The notes under the pieces: model-generated | The model's input: only the letters and a program-made list of their open reading frames with translations | The model's database searches: none | What the model was told of the DNA's origin: nothing | Shown here: positions 51,554-62,047 of the stretch, one piece after another | Layout: each line of letters opens with the position of its first letter | Numbering within the stretch: the first letter of the stretch is position 1 | Made by a program: the position numbers and the translations under genes | Assembly: GCA_030448105.1 (NCBI GenBank) | Contig: JAUJNP010000007.1 | Location: 62,001-126,000 of the forward strand | Length of the DNA stretch: 64,000 bases | Source: Acidimicrobiales bacterium | Lineage (GTDB): Bacteria > Actinomycetota > Acidimicrobiia > Acidimicrobiales > Iamiaceae | Reading direction: 5' to 3'

Positions 51554-52566
51554 CGATGACACCGCTGAACCTCCTCGCCGACACCGCCTCCAGTAGCGAG
51601 CGGTTCGCCAGCTTCGACGTCCATCCCTGGCAGTGGGCCCTCTTCGTCGGGGTCGTGGGCGTGTTGCTGGTGGCCGACCTGCTGCTGGTGCACCGCGACG
51701 CCCACGAGATCACGTTCAAGGAGGCGGCCATCGAGAGCGCCGTCTGGATCTCCATCGGGCTGTCGTTCGCCCTGGTGGTGCTCTGGTGGCACGGCGGCCA
51801 GGCCGCCGGCGAGTACGTCACGGGCTACCTGATCGAGAAGAGCCTCTCGATCGACAACGTGTTCGTCTGGGCGGTGATCTTCAGCTACTTCGCGGTGCCC
51901 CCGAAGTACCAGTTCCGCACCCTGTTCTGGGGCATCTTCGGCGCGCTCGTCCTGCGGGCCATCTTCATCTTCGCCGGCGTGGCCGTCATCGAGCGCTTCG
52001 ACTGGGCCCTCGTGGTGTTCGGTCTCGTCCTGCTGTACTCGGCGTGGAAGATCGCCCTCCACCACGAGGCCGAGATCGACCCGGACAAGAGCATCGTGTT
52101 GCGGGCCGTGCGCCGGGTGATCCCCTCCACCAACGAGTACGACGGCCAGAAGCTGTTCACCAAGCGCAACGCCAAGCGGGTGGCCACCCCGCTGTTCGCG
52201 GTGCTGATCATGGTGGAGACCACCGACGTGGTCTTCGCGGTCGACTCCATCCCGGCCATCCTGGCCGTGGCCCGCGAGCAGTTCATCGTGTTCAGCTCCA
52301 ACGCCTTCGCCATCCTCGGCCTGCGCTCCCTCTACTTCTGCCTCAACGGCATGCAGGACCGCTTCCGCTACCTGAACCTCGGGCTCGGCGTGATCCTCGC
52401 CTTCGTCGGGGTGAAGATGCTGCTCAGCTTCTTCTTCAAGGACTGGTTCCACGACTACGTGCCCACCTGGACGTCACTGGTGGTGATCTCCATCGTGCTG
52501 ACCGTCACCATCGTGGCTTCGCTACGGGCCGACCGGCAGGACGAGGTCACCACCGGGGTGAGCTGA
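51550..52566 (+). CDS. terC: TerC-family membrane protein
   Basis: 338 residues. Nine or so membrane helices. Family-specific segments: YLIEKSLSIDNVFVWAVIFSYFAVP near 95, MVETTDVVFAVDSIPAILAV near 222 (conserved acidic residues in the membrane), and AILGLRSLYFCLNGM near 255. TerC/Alx proteins export metal ions, notably Mn2+, and protect exoenzymes during metalation. The neighbouring PEP enzyme needs Mg2+/Mn2+, but a link is speculative. Confidence 0.92.
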   Translation: MTMTPLNLLADTASSSERFASFDVHPWQWALFVGVVGVLLVADLLLVHRDAHEITFKEAAIESAVWISIGLSFALVVLWWHGGQAAGEYVTGYLIEKSLSIDNVFVWAVIFSYFAVPPKYQFRTLFWGIFGALVLRAIFIFAGVAVIERFDWALVVFGLVLLYSAWKIALHHEAEIDPDKSIVLRAVRRVIPSTNEYDGQKLFTKRNAKRVATPLFAVLIMVETTDVVFAVDSIPAILAVAREQFIVFSSNAFAILGLRSLYFCLNGMQDRFRYLNLGLGVILAFVGVKMLLSFFFKDWFHDYVPTWTSLVVISIVLTVTIVASLRADRQDEVTTGVS

Positions 52567-52630
52567 GACCGGGCCGGGAAGCCGGCCGGGGGGCCGCTGC
52601 TACCGTTCGAGCAGTGCAGGCGGGCCGCTA

Positions 52631-54408
52631 GTGGGCATCCTCGACGAGGACGTGGCCCGGGTTCGCGAGGCGGCCGACTTCGTGGCCATCGCCGGCCAGT
52701 TCATGCAGCTGAAGCGGGTGGGGCGGCGCTGGGTGGGCTTGTGCCCCTTCCATGGCGAGAAGACGCCGTCGTTCTCGGTGAACGGCGAGCAGGGGCTGTT
52801 CTACTGCTTCGGCTGCCAGAAGAAGGGCGACGTGATCACCTTCGTCCGCGAGGTCGAGCACCTCGACTTCGTGGGCGCGGTGGAGTACCTCGCCGCCCGC
52901 ACCGGGGTGGCGGTGCGCTCCACCGACAAGCGCCAGGACGAGCATCGGCGCGAGAAGCAACGCCTCACCGAGGCCCTGTCGGCCGCCGTCACCTGGTACC
53001 ACGAGCGACTTCTCTCCGGCCCCGACGCCGGCGCCGCCCGGCGCTACCTACGCGAGCGGGGTTTCGACGGCGAGCACGTGCGCCGCTACCAGCTCGGTTG
53101 GGCGCCCGACGACTGGGACGCCCTCGCCCGCGCCCTGCAGCTGCCCGACAAGGTGCTGCAGGCCAGCGGGCTCGGTTTCCTCAACCGGCGCCACCGGGCC
53201 CAGGACTTCTTCCGGGCCCGGCTGCTGTTCCCCATCTTCGACCCCCAGGGCGCACCGGTGGGTTTTGGCGGGCGCGCCCTGCCCGGGGCCGAGGGCCCCA
53301 AGTACCGCAACACGCCCGAGACCCGCCTGTACTCCAAGAGCAAGGTGCTCTACGGGCTCAACTGGGTGAAGGACGAGGTGGTTCGGGCCGATGAGGTCGT
53401 GGTGTGCGAGGGCTACACCGACGTGATGGGCTTAGCCGCCGCCGGGGTGCCCCGCGCGGTGGCCACCTGCGGCACGTCGCTGACCGAGGAGCACGTGCGG
53501 CTGCTCAAGCGGTTCGCGTCGCGGGTGGTGCTGGCCTTCGACCCCGACGCCGCCGGTCAGGCCGCGGCCGAGCGGGTCTACGAGTGGGAGCGGGAACACA
53601 CCATCGACGTGGCCATCGCCGACCTGCCGCCCGGCCAGGATCCGGGGGAGCTGTTCCGATCCGATTCCGAGCGCCTCCGCAAGGCGGTCGAGCAGGCGGT
53701 GCCGTTCCTCGGGTTCCGGGTGCAACGGGCCCTCGCGGCCGGTCGGCTCGGGTCCCCCGAGGGCCGCGCCCGGGCGGCGGAGGCGGCCCTGGCCGTCATC
53801 GCCGAACACCCCGACGAGCTCGTGCGCGACCAGTACGTGATGGCAGTAGCCGACCGCTGCCGGCTCGACGCCGACCGCCTCCGCGCCGGCCTCCGCCGGG
53901 GCGGCCGTCCCCGGGTCGAGAGCACCGGCCCGACGGGCACCGGGGCGCGTCCCGGCCGGCCGGCGCGTGACAGCAACGAGAGCCGGGCCCTGCGCCTCGC
54001 GGTCGACGCCGAGGGAGGACCGGCGATGCGCGCCCTCCTCGCCGATGTGCTGTTCGCCGACACCCTGCACCTCAACGCCTGGCGGGCCCTCGGCGACGCC
54101 GACGGCGACGTGCACACGGCGGTGGCGTCCGCCGACCCGGCGGCGGCCGAGCTGCTGCAGCGCCTGGCCGTGCAGGACGCCATCGACGAGCCACGCGACA
54201 TCCGCCGGGCCCTCCTGCGCGAAGCGGCCATGCGCTGTCGGGCCGACCTGGAGCACGACGCCCGCCACGCCGCCGACCCCGGATCCTTCGTGCCCGCCAT
54301 CGCCTGGCTACAGGAACAGGTCGAGGCCATCGCCCCCGATGCCCGACCCAGCCAGGAGCTGGAGGACCAGTTGCTAGCGTGGCTGGCCGATCGGGCCGAG
54401 GAGCGAGG

Positions 54409-54412
<4 letters not shown>
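52631..54412 (+). CDS. dnaG: DNA primase
   Basis: 593 residues from GTG. Zinc-binding [11 protein letters not shown] ... [11 protein letters not shown] near 40-70 (CHC2), TOPRIM catalytic core with [13 protein letters not shown] near 258 and FDPDAAGQ near 310, then a DnaB-interacting C-terminal helical domain. Synthesises primers for replication. Stop overlaps the sigma factor start as ATGA, giving the classic dnaG-rpoD pair without rpsU. Confidence 0.95.
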
Positions 54413-55704
<1,292 letters not shown>

Positions 55705-55726
55705 GACCGGCCCGGGCGGGGCGCGG

Positions 55727-56086
55727 TCAGCTCGTGCCGCCGCTTCCGGTGGCGTTGACCTCCACGATGGGCACGTCGATGCCCTCGGTGCCGGGATCGG
55801 GCAGGCCGCTGTTGACCGTCCCCACGTGGCCGCCCGGCATGGGCGCCTCCGGCGGGAAGGGATCCTCGGCGGTGTCGTCGCCGGTCTTCTGCTCGACGAT
55901 GTCCCGAGCCCGTTCCATGCCGAGGTCCACCACCGCCTTGGCCTTCTCGGCGGCGGTCTCCACCGCCTCGCTGCCCCGCACCCCGTCGACCCAGCCCTTG
56001 AGCTGGCGGTAGCGCTCGCGGCCAGCCTTGGCCCCGAAGTAGTAGCCGGTGGCGAACCCGGTGATCAGCCCCAGACGGAAGCGCAT
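55727..56086 (-). CDS. Small YtxH-like membrane-associated protein
   Basis: 119 residues from ATG 56084-56086, preceded by GGAAG. A Gly-rich hydrophobic N-terminus (LGLITGFATGYYFGAKAGRERYRQLK) is followed by an amphipathic helix (SEAVETAAEKAKAVVDLGMERARDIVEQK) and a disordered Pro/Gly tail. Pattern shared by actinobacterial YtxH/gas-vesicle-GvpP-like small proteins; function unknown. Convergent with rpoD. Confidence 0.7.
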   Translation of the reverse strand: MRFRLGLITGFATGYYFGAKAGRERYRQLKGWVDGVRGSEAVETAAEKAKAVVDLGMERARDIVEQKTGDDTAEDPFPPEAPMPGGHVGTVNSGLPDPGTEGIDVPIVEVNATGSGGTS

Positions 56087-56156
56087 GGCCGCTTCCTTCC
56101 CGTTCGCCGGCGCTGTCATACCCCCTGGTGATCATGGTGGGGTGGGATACCGCGGC

Positions 56157-56822
56157 ATGACGGCCCAACAGGAGGCGGCCCGCCGGCTGCGAGCCGACGG
56201 CTGGACCTACCGCGAGATCTGCGCCGAGCTCGGCGTGAGCCGAGCGTCGGTGTCCCTCTGGGTGCGAGACGTCCCCTTCGACGAGTCGGTCTGGGCGGCC
56301 CGAGTCGGGGCCAACCGGAACTGGGGAGCCCGCCAGGCCCGGCCAAACCGCCTGAAGGCAGCCCGCTTGGCCGAGGTCGACACGCTGCGGGCGGAGGGCC
56401 GTCGCCGCATCGGCCGACTCACCGAGCAGGAGTTCTTGGTAGCAGGCACAGCTCTGTACGCGGGGGAGGGCTCGAAGCGAGACGGCTCCGTTCGATTCGC
56501 CAACAGTGATCCGCGCATGATCCTCTTCTTCAGCGCGTGGCTCCGTCACTTCTTCCCGATCGACGAGACCCGCCTCCGGATGCGCATGTACCTGCACGTC
56601 GGCCTCGACATCGACGCCGCCAACCAGTTCTGGTCCGAGCTCACGGGCATCCCCGTCGCCCAGTTCGGCCAGCCCTACCGAGCACCAGCCCACCCGACCG
56701 TCCGAACCGCGAAACACGTCCTGGGCTGTCCGAGCGTGAACTATTCCTGCAGTCGTACCCACCGTGCCGTGATGGGGCTGGTAGAGGCGCTGCTAACCTG
56801 CGAAGCCAGCCTTCCGGGGTAG
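56157..56822 (+). CDS. HTH plus LAGLIDADG-like protein ending inside tRNA-Asn
   Basis: 221 residues from ATG 56157. A helix-turn-helix of the homeodomain-like/resolvase sort (LRADGWTYREICAELGVSRASVSLWVRDV, about 12-40), then a domain with ALYAGEGSKRDGSVRFANSDPRMILFFSAWLRHFF (about 100-135), which resembles one LAGLIDADG-type half as in WhiA and related actinobacterial proteins. The stop TAG (56820-56822) is the conserved TAG of the tRNA-Asn D region, so the last codons overlap the tRNA by 10 bases. Possibly a DNA-binding regulator or a nuclease-derived domain; no activity is proven. Confidence 0.7.
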   Translation: MTAQQEAARRLRADGWTYREICAELGVSRASVSLWVRDVPFDESVWAARVGANRNWGARQARPNRLKAARLAEVDTLRAEGRRRIGRLTEQEFLVAGTALYAGEGSKRDGSVRFANSDPRMILFFSAWLRHFFPIDETRLRMRMYLHVGLDIDAANQFWSELTGIPVAQFGQPYRAPAHPTVRTAKHVLGCPSVNYSCSRTHRAVMGLVEALLTCEASLPG

Positions 56823-56887
56823 CTCAATTGGAAGAGCGGGTGGCTGTTAACCACCGTCTGTTGTGGGTTCGAGCCCCACCCCCGGAG
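56813..56887 (+). tRNA. tRNA-Asn (anticodon GTT)
   Basis: Acceptor TCCGGGG pairs with CCCCGGA; D arm GCTC/GAGC; anticodon stem GGTGG/CCACC around CTGTTAA (GTT); T arm TGTGG-GTTCGAG-CCCCA-type. Discriminator G with CCA encoded at 56888-56890. Overlaps the 3' end of the preceding CDS by 10 bases. Confidence 0.93.
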
Positions 56888-56927
56888 CCACCCCAGCCTG
56901 GTCGACGGTCCCGCTACCGTGCGTCCC

Positions 56928-57000
56928 GGGCCTGTAGCTCAGTGGTCAGAGCAGGGGACTCATAATCCCTCGGTCGCGGGTTCGATCCCCGCCGGGCCCA
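56928..57000 (+). tRNA. tRNA with CAT anticodon (Met, or Ile2)
   Basis: Acceptor GGGCCTG/CGGGCCC with a T-C/G wobble end, D arm GCTC/GAGC, anticodon stem GGGGA/TCCCT around CTCATAA (CAT), T arm GCGGG-TTCGATC-CCCGC, discriminator A, followed by CCG, so CCA is not encoded. Elongator Met is most likely; a lysidine-modified Ile2 tRNA cannot be excluded from the anticodon. Confidence 0.85.
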
Positions 57001-57048
57001 CCGCTTGGGCCCATGTCGGACGGTCGCGTGGCCGCTGCATCCGCAGTA

Positions 57049-57082
57049 GGGGGGCGCAGCCGGCACCCGGCTGGCGCCCCCC
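57049..57082. terminator. Strong GC hairpin between tRNA-Met and a convergent gene
   Basis: GGGGGGCGCAGCCGG and CCGGCTG-g-CGCCCCCC form a 15-base-pair stem with one bulged G and a CAC loop, 49 bases after the tRNA and 8 bases from the stop of the minus-strand gene. Position suits a bidirectional terminator. Confidence 0.65.
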
Positions 57083-57089
57083 GAGGCGG

Positions 57090-57320
57090 TCAGCTCGAGA
57101 GGCGGGCGGCCAGCAGCGCCTTGCCCTGCTCCGCACCTTTGCGGCTCTCGGACTGTGCCCGCCGGAAGAAGTCGGCGAGCTCGCTGTCCCCACCGCGCTC
57201 GGCGTCCTGGATGTAGGTCTGCAGTCGCAGGACGTTGCTCAAGCACACCTCGGTGAACCAGATGATGTTGTAGTCCTTGTCCGGGGTGCCGGTGGTGTCG
57301 CCGGTCTCGACATCGCTCAT
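57090..57320 (-). CDS. Small helical protein of unknown function
   Basis: 76 residues from ATG 57318-57320, preceded by GAGGAG at 6 bases. Helical: TEVCLSNVLRLQTYIQDAERG and ELADFFRRAQSESRKGAEQGKALLAARL. The pattern of two amphipathic helices resembles small four-helix-bundle dimers, but no family is recognised. Faces a divergent membrane-protein gene across 116 bases. Confidence 0.7.
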   Translation of the reverse strand: MSDVETGDTTGTPDKDYNIIWFTEVCLSNVLRLQTYIQDAERGGDSELADFFRRAQSESRKGAEQGKALLAARLSS

Positions 57321-57376
57321 GCCAAACTCCTCTTGCCGTCGGTGATCCTGGTCATTGCCCGTCTCCACGGACACGT

Positions 57377-57392
57377 GGTGGTTCCTACCACC
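57377..57392. promoter_or_regulatory. Inverted repeat between divergent small genes
   Basis: GGTGGT-tcct-ACCACC in the gap between the 76-residue protein and the SPW-like membrane protein. Symmetric and central to two divergent promoters. Low complexity makes a chance origin possible. Confidence 0.25.
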
Positions 57393-57436
57393 CGGGGGAG
57401 CGGGTGACCATCGCGTACTCCATGGAAGGGGTCCAA

Positions 57437-57817
57437 GTGTCCATATGGAAGCTGTTGCCCGCAAAGGTGCACGGCGTGGCCGACTACGCCAGCGCGTTCG
57501 CCCTCATCGCCGTTGCCCTGATCGCGGGTGGTTCAGGTAAGGCGGTCGGAACCGGCATCGCCCTGGGCGCGGTGCTCCTCATCGTCAGCGTCTTCACCGA
57601 CTACCCGCTCGGGGTGATCAGGGTGATCCCGTTCGTCGTCCACTCGGCGGGCGACTACATCGGTGCCGCCGCGCTGATCGCCGCTCCGTTCGTGCTCGGG
57701 TTCAACGACAGTGACGGCGGGCTCGCCACCTTCTACGTCGTGATGGGCGTGGTGTTGGTGGCGGCCAGCCTCATCACCGACTACGGCGACACCAGGAGGA
57801 CATTCAGGAGGACGTAG
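57437..57817 (+). CDS. Four-helix membrane protein (SPW-repeat-like)
   Basis: 126 residues from GTG 57437, with GGAAGGGG upstream; ATG 57422 is a possible earlier start. WKLLPAKVHGVADYASAFALIAVALIAG opens a family of small membrane proteins built from two related two-helix halves (second half: PFVVHSAGDYIGAAALIAAPFVLGF). Both halves carry an H-x-x-x-D-Y motif. Function unknown. Confidence 0.75.
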   Translation: MSIWKLLPAKVHGVADYASAFALIAVALIAGGSGKAVGTGIALGAVLLIVSVFTDYPLGVIRVIPFVVHSAGDYIGAAALIAAPFVLGFNDSDGGLATFYVVMGVVLVAASLITDYGDTRRTFRRT

Positions 57818-57860
57818 TGGCGGCGGCAGCCGCCTCGGCACGACGCTACCGTCGGCGGCC

Positions 57861-59093
57861 ATGACCCTCCAGGTGCTCGACGGCGTGTCCGAGGCGGCGC
57901 GGGACCAGTTGGGGGACACGGTGGCGCTGCGACGGCGGATCCACCAGCAGCCCGAGCTCGGGCTCGACCTCCCTGAAACGCAGGCGACCGTGCTCGAGGC
58001 GCTCGACGACCTACCGGTGAACGTGTCCACCGGGTCGTCGACCACGTCGGTGGTGGCCGTGCTCCAAGGGGAGGCGGCCGGGGCGGAAGCGGGGCCGACG
58101 GTGCTCCTGCGGGGGGACATGGACGCCCTCCCCATGCCCGAGGACACCGGCCTCGACTACGCCAGCACGGTCGACGGAGTCATGCACGCCTGCGGCCACG
58201 ACGCCCACGTAGCCATGCTGGCCGGCGCCGCTCGGCTGCTGGCCGAGCGCCGGGGGGAGCTGGCCGGGCGGGTGGCCTTCATGTTCCAGCCCGGCGAGGA
58301 GGGCCACCACGGGGCCCGGTTCATGCTCGACGAGGGGCTGCTGGCCGAGGTGTCCGACGGCGCCGCTCCCGTATCGCTGGCCTTCGCCATCCACCAGACG
58401 CCCACCATCCCCTCCGGGGTGGTGGCCTCTCGCTCCCAGGCGCTGCTGGCGTCGTCCGACACGCTGCTCGTCACCGTGCGGGGCCGGGGCGGCCACGCCT
58501 CCATGCCCCACCACACGCTCGACCCCATCCCGATCGCGTGCGAGATCGTCACCGCCCTGCAAGCCATGGTCACCCGCCGGGTCGACGCCTTCGACCCCGC
58601 CGTGGTCACCGTCGCCCGCATCCAGGCCGGCACCACGTCCAACGTCATACCCGAGACGGCCGAGCTGTTCGGCACCATCCGGGCCGTGTCCGAGGCCACC
58701 CGGACGGCGGTGCTCGAAGACGTACGACGGCTGGCCGCGGGCATCGCCGCCGCCCACGGCGCCGAGGCCGAGGTGGAGCTCGAGCCCGGGTACCCGGTGA
58801 CGGTCAACGACGACGACTCCGCCGGCTTCGTGCTCGACACCGCCGCCGCTCTCCTGGGGTCCCGCGCCGCGGTGCGCATGCCGACGCCGATCATGGGCGC
58901 CGAGGACTGGTCATACGTGCTCCAGCAGGTACCGGGGGCCATGGCCTTCCTCGGCACCGCGCCGGGTGGCGGTGGCCGAGCGGCGCCGAACCACTCCAAC
59001 CGCATGGTGATCGACGAGTCGGCCATGGCCGTCGGTGTCGCGACCTACGCCGCCGTGGCCCTCCGCTGGCTCGACGGCACCAGCGGCCGCTGA
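57861..59093 (+). CDS. M20-family amidohydrolase
   Basis: 410 residues. Zinc-dependent aminoacylase/peptidase fold: RRRIHQQPELGLDLPETQ near 22, GDMDALPMPEDTGL near 88, ACGHDAHVAMLAGAA near 112 (metal ligands), FQPGEEGHHGARFML near 143, and C-terminal MGAEDWSYVLQQVPGAMAFLG. Similar to hippurate/IAA-amino-acid hydrolases; the substrate is an N-acyl amino acid or similar. The start has no strong SD. Confidence 0.9.
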   Translation: MTLQVLDGVSEAARDQLGDTVALRRRIHQQPELGLDLPETQATVLEALDDLPVNVSTGSSTTSVVAVLQGEAAGAEAGPTVLLRGDMDALPMPEDTGLDYASTVDGVMHACGHDAHVAMLAGAARLLAERRGELAGRVAFMFQPGEEGHHGARFMLDEGLLAEVSDGAAPVSLAFAIHQTPTIPSGVVASRSQALLASSDTLLVTVRGRGGHASMPHHTLDPIPIACEIVTALQAMVTRRVDAFDPAVVTVARIQAGTTSNVIPETAELFGTIRAVSEATRTAVLEDVRRLAAGIAAAHGAEAEVELEPGYPVTVNDDDSAGFVLDTAAALLGSRAAVRMPTPIMGAEDWSYVLQQVPGAMAFLGTAPGGGGRAAPNHSNRMVIDESAMAVGVATYAAVALRWLDGTSGR

Positions 59094-59124
59094 CCCCACG
59101 CCCGAACAGTCCCCGCCGGCGGGC

Positions 59125-59652
59125 TCACTCGATCCGGGTGAGCCCGGTGCGGTGCCGGGCGGCGAGGTCGGTGTAGGCGCCCGGGTTCATCTGCACCCAC
59201 ACCTCGGCCGGCGTCCCCGGCAAGGCCCGCTTCACCACCGCCGGGCTGCCAGCGGCGAGGACGTCGTCGGGCAGGACCGCACCCGCTCCGACGAGGGAGT
59301 GGGCGGCCACCAGCGTGCGCGCCCCCACCCGCGCTCCGTCGAGCACCGTGCAGCCGTTGGCGATGAGCGCCTCCGCGCCGATGGTGGCCCCGTGCACCAC
59401 GCAGAGGTGGGCCACGGTGGCTCCCGGTCCGATCTCACACACGAGGTCGGGGGGCGCGTGCAGCACCGAGCCGTCCTGCACGTTGGCCCCGGCCCGCACG
59501 ATCACGGGCCCGTAGTCGGCCCGCAGGACGGCGCCGTACCAGATCGATGCCCCCGCTTCGACGGCCACGTCGCCAATGAGGGTGGCGGTGGGGGCCAAGA
59601 ACGCGTCCGGGTCGACGACGGGAGCCTTGCCTTCGAAGGCGAACAGCGGCAT
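59125..59652 (-). CDS. Gamma-class carbonic anhydrase-like protein
   Basis: 175 residues from ATG 59650-59652. Left-handed beta-helix built of hexapeptide repeats (GDVAVEAGASIWYGAVLRAD onward). Three His expected as zinc ligands are visible: H in VLHAPPD and the pair in VAHLCVVHGA. Related to PaaY/YrdA proteins; many are active hydratases, others not. Follows the convergent amidohydrolase, with CCCGCCGGCGGG between them. Confidence 0.85.
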   Translation of the reverse strand: MPLFAFEGKAPVVDPDAFLAPTATLIGDVAVEAGASIWYGAVLRADYGPVIVRAGANVQDGSVLHAPPDLVCEIGPGATVAHLCVVHGATIGAEALIANGCTVLDGARVGARTLVAAHSLVGAGAVLPDDVLAAGSPAVVKRALPGTPAEVWVQMNPGAYTDLAARHRTGLTRIE

Positions 59653-59674
59653 GGGCGGCGAGGGTAGGGCAGGG

Positions 59675-60664
59675 TCAGCCGGCGACGGGCCGGTCTGCTC
59701 CCCGCGTGGCGAGGGGCGCCAGCCGCTCGGCCACGCGGGCCCGGGAGGCGACACGGCCCGCTTCGAGGAACGCCTCCTGCACCACCCGGTCGGAACGGTC
59801 GACGGCCATGGCGTTCATGCCCATGGCCAGGAGGCAGCGGGGCCCCGGCTCGAAGCGCACCACCTCGGCGCCGGCATCCCGCAGCTTGGCGATCTCGCGC
59901 TCGAGGCGGCGGTGGGCCGCCCACCGGAAGCCGGCGTCGACGGCGCGACCGCGCCCCTTGGCCGCCGACATGGGCGACACGATGATCACGAGGTCGAGCC
60001 CGGACTCACGGAGCACGTCGGCGTTGGTGGGGGAGTGCACGCCACCGTCGAAGTACTGCTCGTTCCCGATGCGGATCGGTGAGAAGTATCCGGGGATGGC
60101 GCACGACGCGGCGACGGCGGAGGCCAGCGGCGCGGGCGGCGAACCTGCCCGGCCGAACACCATCCGACGGCCGTCGCGGCGCCGCGCCGCACAGATCCAG
60201 AGCCCCGGCGGCCATGCCTCGCCGGCCACCGCCCGCAGCACGTCCGCTCGCTCGGCGATGTCGACCCGGCCCGAGGGCATCATCGTCATCGCCGCCACCC
60301 CCGGCCGGAACGCCCACGGGCGGCGGGCCGCCCGTAGCAGCAGCGTGCGCGAAGGCAGGCGCCACGGTCGCAGGACGTTGCCGATCGAGAAGGGCGGGAA
60401 GTCGGAGGCCTCGTCGCCGATCTGGTCGAAGATCGACGCCCCCTCCATGGAGAGCGGCGTTTCTGCCGCCCAGGCGGCGAGGTCAGCGGCGGAGACGCCG
60501 AGCCGCAGGAGGGTGGAGGTGACCGAACCGGCCGAGGACCCCACCAGGAGCTCAGCGGTGCGAGGGTCCCAGCCGAGGTCGTGCTCGAGAGCGGCCAGCA
60601 CGCCGGCGTGGTACGCCTGGCCCACCACCCCTCCTGCGCCGAGCACCAGGCCCACCCGAGTCAC
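59675..60664 (-). CDS. Patatin-like phospholipase
   Basis: 329 residues from GTG 60662-60664. Patatin fold with Ser-Asp dyad: oxyanion loop VLGAGGVVGQAYHAGVL (about 8-24), nucleophile elbow VGSSAGS (Ser44), and YFDGGVHSPTN with the catalytic Asp near residue 200. No signal peptide, so an intracellular lipase or a secreted effector via other routes. Divergent from the phosphoribosyltransferase, with 27 bases between starts. Confidence 0.88.
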   Translation of the reverse strand: MTRVGLVLGAGGVVGQAYHAGVLAALEHDLGWDPRTAELLVGSSAGSVTSTLLRLGVSAADLAAWAAETPLSMEGASIFDQIGDEASDFPPFSIGNVLRPWRLPSRTLLLRAARRPWAFRPGVAAMTMMPSGRVDIAERADVLRAVAGEAWPPGLWICAARRRDGRRMVFGRAGSPPAPLASAVAASCAIPGYFSPIRIGNEQYFDGGVHSPTNADVLRESGLDLVIIVSPMSAAKGRGRAVDAGFRWAAHRRLEREIAKLRDAGAEVVRFEPGPRCLLAMGMNAMAVDRSDRVVQEAFLEAGRVASRARVAERLAPLATRGADRPVAG

Positions 60665-60691
60665 GGCGTGCAAGCTATCCGGGTGGCGCCG

Positions 60692-61393
60692 ATGGGTTTG
60701 ACCCCTGGTGACCCAGGGCACGTCCACCGGGTGCCCGCGTCGCTGCCCTTCCGCGACCGTCGCCACGCCGGCGCCGCTCTGGCCGGCGTGCTCGGACCGC
60801 GGCTCGCCGGCCGGGTCCTGGCGCTCGGCGAGGTGGTGGTGCTCGGCCTGGCCCGCGGCGGCGTGCCGGTGGCCGCGGCAGTGGCGACCCAGCTGGGCGC
60901 GACCCTCGACGTGCTCGTGGTCCGCAAGCTCGGGGTGCCGGGCCATCGGGAGCTGGCCCTGGGCGCGGTGGCCTCGGGTGACGTGGTCGTGCGCAACGAG
61001 GACGTCCTGTCGCGGTTGGTCGACCCCGAGCGGGTGCTGGCCGGAGTCCTCGCCGCCGAGCGGGCCGTCCTCCACGAGCGGGAGCGCACCTACCGGGCCG
61101 GCCGTCCCCCGGTCAGCCTCGAGGGCCGGTCGGTCGTGGTCGTCGACGACGGCCTGGCCACCGGTGCCACCATGCGGGCGGGAGTGCTCGCCGTGCGCCG
61201 CCAGGGGGCAGGGGCGGTCGTGGCCGCCGCCCCCGTCGGATCGGACTCGGCCGTCGACCTCGTGGCCCTGGAGGCCGACGACGTGGTGTGCGCCGCCGTG
61301 CCCGAGCGGTTCGGGGCGGTCAGCACCTTCTACCGGGACTTCGACCAGACCTCCGACGACGAGGTGATCGACGCCCTGGGCCGCCCCGGATGA
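60692..61393 (+). CDS. Phosphoribosyltransferase-fold protein
   Basis: 233 residues from ATG 60692 (GTG 60731 is a plausible shorter start, near PASLPFRDRR). PRPP-binding motif VVVVDDGLATGATM near 160, and LVVRKLGVPGHRELALGAVA near 85, which place it with the stand-alone actinobacterial PRTases often encoded beside alpha/beta hydrolases or erythromycin-esterase-like genes. Substrate base unknown. Three bases short of touching the next convergent gene's stop. Confidence 0.85.
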   Translation: MGLTPGDPGHVHRVPASLPFRDRRHAGAALAGVLGPRLAGRVLALGEVVVLGLARGGVPVAAAVATQLGATLDVLVVRKLGVPGHRELALGAVASGDVVVRNEDVLSRLVDPERVLAGVLAAERAVLHERERTYRAGRPPVSLEGRSVVVVDDGLATGATMRAGVLAVRRQGAGAVVAAAPVGSDSAVDLVALEADDVVCAAVPERFGAVSTFYRDFDQTSDDEVIDALGRPG

Positions 61394-61399
61394 TGCCGC

Positions 61400-61966
61400 C
61401 TACGGCGTGTCGAGCCAGACCGGTGACCGCTCGAGCAGGTACTCGCTGACGCCGAGGCAGCGCTCCAGCACCTGGCAGAGCAGCTCCGCCTCGCCGGTGT
61501 AGACGCCGGCGAGGGACACGTCGACGCGGGCGACGATGCCCACCGTGCGCTCGGCGGCGTCGGTGACGGAGCCGAACGAGTCGATGGCGGAGACCTCGAG
61601 GGGCAGCTCGGGACCACCCACGCCGGCCAGCTCGGTGGCCAGCACGAGCAGGTCCGGGCCCGAGGGCAACGGTGGCAGCGACCAGGTGAAGTGCAGGGGG
61701 AAGGAATGAAGGTCGGGCGGGTCGGCGCCCTCCTCCAGCTCGATCACCAGGTCCTCGAAGGACAGCAGGACGCGGGGGTCGACCTCGAGGGCGAGGTGGA
61801 GGTCGAGGGGGCCGCCGCACGCCTCCTCGGGGTGCAGGTCCACCTCCCAGGCCTGGCGGAGCGAGTAGGTCTCGACGAAGTGGCGCTCGTCGTGGACGTG
61901 GAAGCCGTGGTCGGCAACGTGGTCCTTGAGCTCGGCGACGAAGCCAGCGACGTCGATGACGGCCAC
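61400..61966 (-). CDS. Conserved hypothetical protein
   Basis: 188 residues from GTG 61964-61966, which has AAGGAG at 5 bases, so the start is firm. Acidic, without membrane segments. The N-terminal half has a His-rich patch (HGFHVHDERHFVETYSL) and a DLHLALEVDPRVLLSFEDL block; the C-terminal part is beta/alpha. No known domain was recognised. It faces the inositol-phosphatase-like gene across 81 bases. Confidence 0.7.
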   Translation of the reverse strand: MAVIDVAGFVAELKDHVADHGFHVHDERHFVETYSLRQAWEVDLHPEEACGGPLDLHLALEVDPRVLLSFEDLVIELEEGADPPDLHSFPLHFTWSLPPLPSGPDLLVLATELAGVGGPELPLEVSAIDSFGSVTDAAERTVGIVARVDVSLAGVYTGEAELLCQVLERCLGVSEYLLERSPVWLDTP

Positions 61967-62047
61967 GCGTGCTCCTTTGGTCGAGGTTGCAGGTTCGCGC
62001 CCGACAGCCTGCCACGGCGGGAGGCGCCCACTACGGTGCGGCGCACC

